A program made the translations under genes and the position numbers. A stretch of 38,129 nt of DNA. Origin: Bacteroidales bacterium (GTDB lineage Bacteria; Bacteroidota; Bacteroidia; Bacteroidales; UBA932). The notes under the pieces are model-generated. The model saw only the letters and a program-made list of their open reading frames with translations, was not told the origin of the DNA and did no database searches. Below are positions 33,420 to 38,129 of the stretch, piece after piece; the first letter of the stretch is position 1, and every line of letters starts with the position of its first letter. The stretch is from assembly GCA_017454335.1 (NCBI GenBank), contig JAFTDE010000001.1, positions 1-38,129 of the forward strand, read 5' to 3'.

Positions 33420-34283
33420 TTATCCTCCGATCACCAGCCCGTCATAGGCGGGATGCACGTGCGGCGGCAGCATGCGCGCGAACTCTTCGTGCGCGGGCAG
33501 CTGGTGCGACAGGTGCGTGATGTAGGATTCCTTCGCACCGACCCGTTCGAAAAATTCCAGCGCTTCCTGCAGCGAGAAATGGGAATAGTGCGTGGAGATC
33601 TTGACGCAGTTGACCGTCACGGCGTCCAGTCCGCGCAGCTTTTCGAACTGCTCTTCCCCGATCTGGTTGATGTCCGTGATGTAGGCGATATTGCCGAAGC
33701 GGTACCCCAGCACGGACAGGACCTTCTCCTTGTGGTGCCAGCAGTGGATCGGGACGATCTCGACGGGGTCCGGCAGCGGCTCCCGTGCGGCCGCTTCGTG
33801 GCGGTATCCGAATCCGGATTCCCAGACCAGCGTCTCCTCCCCCGCATTGGAATGCACCAGGAAGGGCTTGTCCGGGTCGATGACATGCACATGCCACTCC
33901 GGGGCCCCGGGATAGCGCGGCTCGGCGAAGGCGTAGCTGTATTCGCGCTCCAGCGAGCGTTTGACATACGCTTCGCAGTAGATGTTGACGGGCTTCGCCT
34001 CCAGCAGGTTGAACGAGCGCAGGTCGTCCAGGCCGCCGGTGTGGTCCTTGTGATTGTGGGTCAGCAGCACGGCGTCCAGGTGCCGCACGTCCTGGCGCAG
34101 CATCTGCGTACGGAAGTCGGGGCCGCAGTCCACCAGGATGGTCAGCCCTCCGTACTCGACCAGCGCGCTGGCGCGCAGGCGCTTGTCCCGCGGGTCCGCG
34201 CTCCGGCACACCGGACACTGGCAGCCGATCATCGGTACACCCTGGGAGGTTCCTGTCCCGAGAAAAGTCAGTTTGGCCTTCAT
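33420..34283 (-). CDS. PhnP-like metallo-beta-lactamase-fold phosphodiesterase
   Basis: A 287-residue MBL-fold hydrolase. The motif THNHKDHTGGLDD gives metal ligands H76, H78, D80 and H81; further ligands are H182-H183 region (PIHCWHH) and D of YITDINQ. The extra cysteine site GCQCPVC (C21, C23, C26) near the N-terminus is the structural zinc site of PhnP, a 5-phosphoribosyl-1,2-cyclic phosphate phosphodiesterase. In Bacteroidetes such genes usually occur without a phn operon, and none is seen here, so the natural substrate is uncertain. It follows the BACON lipoprotein gene after 16 bases and converges on the LolA-like gene with a 15-base gap lacking a hairpin. Confidence 0.88.
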   Translation of the reverse strand: MKAKLTFLGTGTSQGVPMIGCQCPVCRSADPRDKRLRASALVEYGGLTILVDCGPDFRTQMLRQDVRHLDAVLLTHNHKDHTGGLDDLRSFNLLEAKPVNIYCEAYVKRSLEREYSYAFAEPRYPGAPEWHVHVIDPDKPFLVHSNAGEETLVWESGFGYRHEAAAREPLPDPVEIVPIHCWHHKEKVLSVLGYRFGNIAYITDINQIGEEQFEKLRGLDAVTVNCVKISTHYSHFSLQEALEFFERVGAKESYITHLSHQLPAHEEFARMLPPHVHPAYDGLVIGG

Positions 34284-34299
34284 GGCGGCAAAGATGGGA

Positions 34300-34596
34300 C
34301 TAAAGGATCGTAATATGCGAAATACGCTTGTCTATGTACTTGCAGGCATCGCAGCTGACAGATACCGTGATCGGGCCGTCCGCCGCGGAGCCGGAGGAGG
34401 GACTGACATGGATCCAGTTCTCCGTCCACTCCACCGTCCAGTTCCGGTTGGCTGTGAAAGTGAGGGATTCGCTCCTTCCGTCGGATCCGATTTCAACAAG
34501 CGCCCCACCGGTCAAGGTCAGAGCGGGGGCTTTCTGGCAGGACGGAAGGATGACTCCTGCCCATAAAAGGCCTAGCGCGCAGAGCAATCGTTTCAT
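34300..34596 (-). CDS. Single BACON-domain lipoprotein
   Basis: A 98-residue lipoprotein: signal peptide to Cys20 (LPSC), then one BACON-like immunoglobulin fold. The family signature is clear: SLTFTANRNWTVEW, then ENWIHVSPSSG, and DGPITVSVSCDACKYIDKR-ISHITI. BACON domains usually sit at the N-terminus of larger glycan-active or mucin-binding proteins. Here the gene ends directly after the last strand with TAG, so it is either a free-standing domain or the remnant of a truncated larger gene. No further coding sequence for it is found downstream, since the PhnP-like gene begins 16 bases later. Two cysteines in SVSCDAC could form a disulfide. Confidence 0.72.
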   Translation of the reverse strand: MKRLLCALGLLWAGVILPSCQKAPALTLTGGALVEIGSDGRSESLTFTANRNWTVEWTENWIHVSPSSGSAADGPITVSVSCDACKYIDKRISHITIL

Positions 34597-34602
34597 ACCT
34601 TA

Positions 34603-34610
34603 CAAAGATA
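34603..34610 (-). promoter_or_regulatory. -7 box of the BACON/PhnP unit
   Basis: TATCTTTG on minus, 7 bases before the BACON ATG. This implies a very short or leaderless mRNA, or that the box is fortuitous. Confidence 0.35.
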
Positions 34611-34683
34611 ATACTTTTTTCGGGACGGGCTTACGGAACATCCTCTCCCCCTGCGATGCCGGAATAAAAAAAAATCCGGAAAT

Positions 34684-34715
34684 TTTGGTTTATAAAATAA
34701 ACTTGTTTATATTTG
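34684..34715 (+). promoter_or_regulatory. Promoter of the membrane protein/regulator pair
   Basis: TTTG at 34684-34687 and TATATTTG at 34708-34715 with a 20-base spacer, one of the best consensus matches in the window. The leader to the ATG is about 60 bases. Confidence 0.75.
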
Positions 34716-34779
34716 CGCCAGGAACAGGGCAGACTGCGCAGCTGCGTTTGTTCTCAAAACAATGTAAACATTTGATACA

Positions 34780-35355
34780 ATGGAACAAAACAAAGAAATG
34801 ACGGCCCAGCAAAGCCTGGCCATCATCGCGGAATCAATGAACAACAGCCGGAAGGCCATCCTCCGCAGCAGTGCTCCCTACTTCTTTTTATGGGGTATCC
34901 TCCTGACCGTGGTCTCCCTGGTCATCTACTTCCTCTGGCATGCAAGCGGACATCCCGTCTGGAACATGCTCTGGTTTGCCATGCCTGTCCTGGGTTATGC
35001 CTCCGCCTTCCTCCTGCGTAAGAAGGAAGGTCCCGTCCCGACGAATGAAATCGGCCGCCTGCTGGGTCCGATCTGGGGCACCTTCGGCGTTTTCTCCATG
35101 TGCCTGAGCGCCATCGCCGTATTCTTCGTGCCCATGAACATTTCCCTGATCATCGTGATCATCCTGGGACTGGCCGAGAGCATTTCGGGCGTCGTGCTCA
35201 AGAACTGGCCCATCATCGTTGCCGGTGCCATCCTGGGCATCGGCGGCGCAGTGGCGGCCTCCCTGCTGCAGGGTGCGGAACAGCTGTTCCTGTTCACGCT
35301 GGGAGGCATTTTGCTGGTGCTTACGGGACTGATCATCAAATTCCAGTACAAGTAG
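34780..35355 (+). CDS. Multipass membrane protein paired with a winged-helix regulator
   Basis: A 191-residue protein with a polar N-terminal segment (about 1-30, MEQNKEMTAQQSLAIIAESM) and six predicted membrane helices, closing with a short basic tail (IKFQYK). No enzymatic motif is seen. Small membrane proteins of this build commonly stand beside HTH_34-type regulators in Bacteroidetes and other phyla, and the present gene is followed after three bases by such a regulator. The pair probably forms an autoregulated envelope-sensing or stress unit. The specific function is unknown. Confidence 0.75.
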   Translation: MEQNKEMTAQQSLAIIAESMNNSRKAILRSSAPYFFLWGILLTVVSLVIYFLWHASGHPVWNMLWFAMPVLGYASAFLLRKKEGPVPTNEIGRLLGPIWGTFGVFSMCLSAIAVFFVPMNISLIIVIILGLAESISGVVLKNWPIIVAGAILGIGGAVAASLLQGAEQLFLFTLGGILLVLTGLIIKFQYK

Positions 35356-35358
35356 GCT

Positions 35359-35643
35359 ATGTTTCCCAAACTTGACCCACTTCTGCACTCGGAGTTGAGG
35401 CTGGCCGTAATGTCCATCCTGGCCGAAGTCCGCTCGGCCGACTTCAGCTTTCTGAAGAAACAGACGGACGCCACGGCCGGGAATCTGAGCGTGCAGATCG
35501 ATAAACTGGCGGAGGCCGGATACATCAGTGTCCAGAAAGGTTTCAAGGGGAAGATGCCCTGCACCACCTGCACCATCACGCCCACGGGTCTGGAAGCCTT
35601 CCGGAACTACGTAAACGCCTTGAAAGACTACCTTCCCCTGTAA
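35359..35643 (+). CDS. Winged-helix transcriptional regulator (HTH_34 type)
   Basis: A 94-residue protein that is almost entirely one winged helix-turn-helix domain. LHSELRLAVMSILAEV is helix 1, DFSFLKKQTDATAGNLSVQID is the helix-turn-helix with the conserved GNLS, LAEAGYISVQKGFKG precedes the wing, and TITPTGLEAFRNY ends the domain. It belongs to the MarR/ArsR-like PF13601 group, likely dimeric. No metal site is obvious, although CTTC in the wing is notable. It probably controls its own operon through the promoter at 34684-34715; no clear inverted repeat operator was identified. Confidence 0.85.
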   Translation: MFPKLDPLLHSELRLAVMSILAEVRSADFSFLKKQTDATAGNLSVQIDKLAEAGYISVQKGFKGKMPCTTCTITPTGLEAFRNYVNALKDYLPL

Positions 35644-35730
35644 CACAGGGCTATCGTCAAGGGGGCCGGGGGCAGTTCCGCAGCGGGAATGCTTGAAACG
35701 CGGGAGCGTTTTGTATTGCATTCTCCGCGC

Positions 35731-35825
35731 GGAACCTGCCCCGGCCCCTTTTCGGGGGGAGCTACCTTCGGCCCCTTTCAAGGGAACCTGCCCCCCAGCC
35801 GCATTCAGGGGAACCTGCCCCGGCC
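35731..35825. repeat. GC-rich direct repeats downstream of recQ
   Basis: GGAACCTGCCCC occurs three times in the plus orientation, at 35731-35742, 35783-35794 and 35810-35821. The first and third are extended to the same 16-mer, GGAACCTGCCCCGGCC. A degenerate inverted copy (GGGGCAGTTCC) lies near 35668-35678. The last repeat runs to the recQ stop codon. No gene is seen in 35644-35824, and no classical terminator; the GGGG/CCCC parts could form weak hairpins. Confidence 0.7.
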
Positions 35826-37666
35826 TATTCGGCGTCGAGGAGCTGGCGGTAGAGTTCGAGGGTGCGGGCGGGCATGCGGGAGGCGGGGTCGGCGATCCAG
35901 ACACGCAACTCGGCGACGCCCGCGCCGGGATGCGCGTCCAGCCAGGCGCGCAGGCGCGCGCGGACATCCCGGTCCGACTGGCCGGAACGGCAGACATCGC
36001 ACTTGCCGCAGGGAGCGGACTCCGCCTGGCCAAAGTAGGCCAGCAGGTACTGCGAGCGGCAGCCCTCCGACGTCACATAACCCTCCATCGCCGCAACCCG
36101 CCGGGCGTAATTCTCCTGCAGCATCCGGTAGCGGGCGGGGTCGAGGTTGACATTGCCGGGCCGCAGGCGGTCGTGGTGCAGGACGAGGATGTCGCAGTGG
36201 TCCGCAGGCACGTACTGGATGACGTGCTCGAGCGACAGCCGGTACAGCAGCTGCCGCAGCTGCGGGACCGTCACGCCCAGGTCCGCGGCCAGGGTCTCTT
36301 CGCGTACGGCGACCAGGTAGGAGAAAATGCCCGGATAGCCCCGCATCAGGGCTTCCAGCAGATCGACCATCCGGGGCTCGGGCAGTTCGATCTCGTACAG
36401 CGCCCCGCGGTCCACGCGGATGCGGACGCGCGTGTCGATGTCGGCGTCCTCGGCATAGCTCAGGTGAGCGGAACGCTCCAGGTAGCGGACGGCATAATGC
36501 ACCGGCGCCTGCTGGAGGCCGAAATGCCGGCAGAATTCGGCCGTGTCGAATTTCAGCTGGCGTCCCATGCCCGTATCGTACGGGATGCCGAAGAAGATAT
36601 GGATCTTGTGGTAGATGTCCTCGATGAATTCCAGCGACGGGAAGGAAATGCGTTCCAGCTGGTGCAGGCGCTGCAGGTCCGCCTCGTTCCAGACCAGCAC
36701 AGCGTAGGACTCCCCTCCGTCGCGTCCGGCCCGGCCTGCTTCCTGGAAATAGGCTTCCGGGCTGTCCGGCAGGGCCAGGTGCACCACGAAACGCACGTCC
36801 GCCTTGTCGATGCCCATGCCGAACGCGTTCGTGCAGACCATCACGGGCAGGCTCCCCTCCTGCCAGGCCTTCTGGCGCTGGCTGCGCACGGCGGACGAGA
36901 GTCCGGCGTGGTAGTAGGAGGCCTCTATCCCGTTCTGCCGCAGGAAGGCGGCGATCTCCTCGCAGCGTTTTCGCTGGCGCATGTAGACGATACCGCTGCC
37001 GCGGACAGCCCGGCAGATGTCCAGCAGCTGGCCGAGCTTGTCTTCGCAGCGGCGCACGACGTAGTTCAGGTTCGGCCGCTCGAAGCCGCTGCGCAGCACC
37101 AGGGGTTCGGAGAAGGCCAGGCGCTGCATGATATCCGTGGCCACCTCGGGCGTCGCCGTGGCGGTCAGGGCGATCACCGGGGCATGCACCCGCTCGCGCA
37201 GCTGGCCGATGCGCAGGTAGTCCGGACGGAAGTCGTATCCCCACTGCGAGATGCAGTGCGCCTCGTCCACCACGATGAAATTGATGTCCAGCACGTCCAG
37301 ATACGAGCGGAAGAGTTCCGTGCCCAGGCGTTCCGGGGACACGTACAGGAACTTGAAGTCCCCGTAGGCGGCGTTGTTCAGGGCCAGGTCGGCCTCGTGC
37401 CGCGTCATGCCGGCATGGATGGCCAGGGCCTTGATGCCCCGCTCTTCCAGGTGGCGGACCTGGTCTTTCATCAGGGCGATCAGCGGCGTGACGACCAGGG
37501 CGATCCCTTCCCGCATCAGGGCCGGGACCTGGAAACAGACGGACTTGCCCCCGCCGGTGGGCAGGATGGCCAGCACGTCGCGCCCCTCCAGCGCGGCGCT
37601 GATGATCTCGCGCTGCATCGGCCGGAAAGACGGGTAGCCCCAGTATTTCTTCAACACTTCCTCCAT
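35825..37666 (-). CDS. recQ: RecQ-family ATP-dependent DNA helicase, short form
   Basis: A 613-residue 3'-5' helicase acting in recombination and replication-fork repair. Superfamily 2 motifs appear in order: Walker A LPTGGGKS, TPLIALMKDQV, DEAHCISQWGYDFRPDY (motif II plus the RecQ aromatic loop), ALTATAT, the second RecA domain with CTNAFGMGIDK, and QEAGRAGRDG. A winged-helix-like region follows. Four cysteines (GCRS, then PCGKCDVC) near residues 535-560 form the zinc site, placed close to the end. There is no recognisable HRDC domain, only about 55 residues after the zinc site. This fits the RecQ-like paralogues common in Bacteroidetes. ATG 37666 is preferred over 37684, which lies in the promoter box. 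Confidence 0.92.
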   Translation of the reverse strand: MEEVLKKYWGYPSFRPMQREIISAALEGRDVLAILPTGGGKSVCFQVPALMREGIALVVTPLIALMKDQVRHLEERGIKALAIHAGMTRHEADLALNNAAYGDFKFLYVSPERLGTELFRSYLDVLDINFIVVDEAHCISQWGYDFRPDYLRIGQLRERVHAPVIALTATATPEVATDIMQRLAFSEPLVLRSGFERPNLNYVVRRCEDKLGQLLDICRAVRGSGIVYMRQRKRCEEIAAFLRQNGIEASYYHAGLSSAVRSQRQKAWQEGSLPVMVCTNAFGMGIDKADVRFVVHLALPDSPEAYFQEAGRAGRDGGESYAVLVWNEADLQRLHQLERISFPSLEFIEDIYHKIHIFFGIPYDTGMGRQLKFDTAEFCRHFGLQQAPVHYAVRYLERSAHLSYAEDADIDTRVRIRVDRGALYEIELPEPRMVDLLEALMRGYPGIFSYLVAVREETLAADLGVTVPQLRQLLYRLSLEHVIQYVPADHCDILVLHHDRLRPGNVNLDPARYRMLQENYARRVAAMEGYVTSEGCRSQYLLAYFGQAESAPCGKCDVCRSGQSDRDVRARLRAWLDAHPGAGVAELRVWIADPASRMPARTLELYRQLLDAE

Positions 37667-37683
37667 CTCGTTTCGCACTTGCA

Positions 37684-37691
37684 CAAAAGTA
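37684..37691 (-). promoter_or_regulatory. recQ -7 box
   Basis: TACTTTTG on minus matches TAnnTTTG, 17 bases before ATG 37666; its presence argues against the upstream in-frame ATG. Confidence 0.5.
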
Positions 37692-37712
37692 AGAAATAAT
37701 GCCCGGTTATTG

Positions 37713-37744
37713 TTTGATTTATGCCAATAATTTCGCTAAATTTG
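37713..37744 (+). promoter_or_regulatory. pckA promoter
   Basis: TTTG at 37713-37716 and TAAATTTG at 37737-37744 with a 20-base spacer, 37 bases before the pckA ATG. Confidence 0.7.
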
Positions 37745-37781
37745 CGTCGCCAAAAAAAGGTTAATTAATTTTCTTTCAAAT

Positions 37782-38129
37782 ATGTCACACATCGATCTCA
37801 GCAAGTACGGAATCAACGGTGTTACCGAGATTCTCTACAACCCCACCTACGAAGTCCTCTACAACGAGGAGACCAAACCCGGCCTGGAAGGTTTTGACAA
37901 GGGCCAGGTTACCGAACTCGGCGCCATCAACGTCATGACCGGCGTCTATACCGGACGCTCGCCCAAGGACAAGTACATCGTGATGGACAAGAACTCCAAG
38001 GACACCGTCTGGTGGAATACGCCCGACTATCCGAACGACAACCACGAGATGTCCGAGGCTGTCTGGGCCGAGGTCAAGAATCTCGCCCTCAAGCAGCTCA
38101 GCGGCAAGCGCCTCTTCGTCGTGGACGGA
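37782..38129 (+). CDS. pckA: Phosphoenolpyruvate carboxykinase (ATP), N-terminal part (cut by window edge)
   Basis: PckA interconverts oxaloacetate + ATP and PEP + CO2 + ADP; in anaerobic Bacteroidetes it often works towards CO2 fixation on the way to succinate. The first 116 residues are visible. They contain HIDLSKYGI, the family element LYNPTYEVLYNEE, and the substrate-binding loop VMTGVYTGRSPKDKYIV with the conserved arginine. DTVWWN also fits. ATG 37782 follows a consensus promoter. The remainder, including the kinase P-loop, lies past the right edge. Confidence 0.95.
   Translation, partial: MSHIDLSKYGINGVTEILYNPTYEVLYNEETKPGLEGFDKGQVTELGAINVMTGVYTGRSPKDKYIVMDKNSKDTVWWNTPDYPNDNHEMSEAVWAEVKNLALKQLSGKRLFVVDG

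Noticed and set aside
1-38129. Mobile element, prophage, CRISPR or defence system
   Set aside because: No transposase, integrase, phage gene, spaced repeat array or known defence gene was recognised; the tRNA genes show no obvious attachment-site duplication downstream.

Overview
The window comes from a GC-rich member of the Bacteroidetes, most likely order Bacteroidales. GC looks like roughly 60% by eye. The support is a SusC/SusD pair, a BACON-domain lipoprotein, many lipoproteins with Bacteroidetes-type signal peptides, RNA genes without an encoded CCA, and repeated promoter boxes of the form TTTG-N19..22-TAnnTTTG instead of sigma70 boxes. Genus cannot be fixed from the sequence; a Rikenellaceae/Alistipes-like or uncultured gut Bacteroidales is plausible. 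No transposase, integrase, phage gene, CRISPR array or toxin/defence island was found.

Layout. 1-6251 (minus) is an L-arabinose operon: GH127 beta-L-arabinofuranosidase, aldose 1-epimerase lipoprotein, Na+/sugar symporter, AraD, and AraA running off the left edge. 6311-7867 is an RNA-rich hub: tmRNA, tRNA-Val(UAC), aquaporin Z and tRNA-Ser(GGA), with strong terminators and interleaved divergent promoters. 7880-10550 holds a PLDc_N-type small membrane protein, a sialidase-fold lipoprotein with a MORN/YwqK-like tail, a YccF membrane protein and tRNA-Val(CAC). 10606-15557 is a minimal SusC/SusD locus. 15622-22152 (minus) is a tightly packed run tsaD > SASA-type acetylesterase > HI0933-family flavoprotein > two-domain GH29-CE15 enzyme, ended by a terminator that overlaps the last stop codon.

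From 22203 transcription switches to plus: TamB-like protein, RsmI-like methyltransferase, FolB and MtaB joined by ATGA overlaps, then a nucleoside-hydrolase-like lipoprotein, and from a separate promoter an MMPL/RND exporter with a LolA-like protein. 33420-34596 (minus) carries a PhnP-like metallohydrolase and a one-domain BACON lipoprotein. 34684-35643 (plus) is a membrane protein plus winged-helix regulator. 35731-35825 is a small GC-rich repeat patch. A short-form RecQ (minus) and pckA (plus, cut by the right edge) diverge from a shared promoter region.

How genes fit together. GH127 releases beta-L-arabinose at the cell envelope, the epimerase would interconvert anomers, the symporter imports the sugar, and AraA/AraD convert it (no kinase is in view). 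The GH29 fucosidase, CE15 glucuronoyl esterase and SASA acetylesterase would remove fucose, uronate esters and acetyl groups from a complex glycan, possibly taken up by the neighbouring SusCD pair. TsaD (t6A) and MtaB (ms2t6A) act in sequence on the same tRNA base although they lie in divergent transcription units. The main points for follow-up are the odd tmRNA tag ending in Ala-Cys, the GH29-CE15 fusion inside a tsaD-led operon, the sialidase-MORN fusion and the missing conventional start codon of the TamB-like gene.
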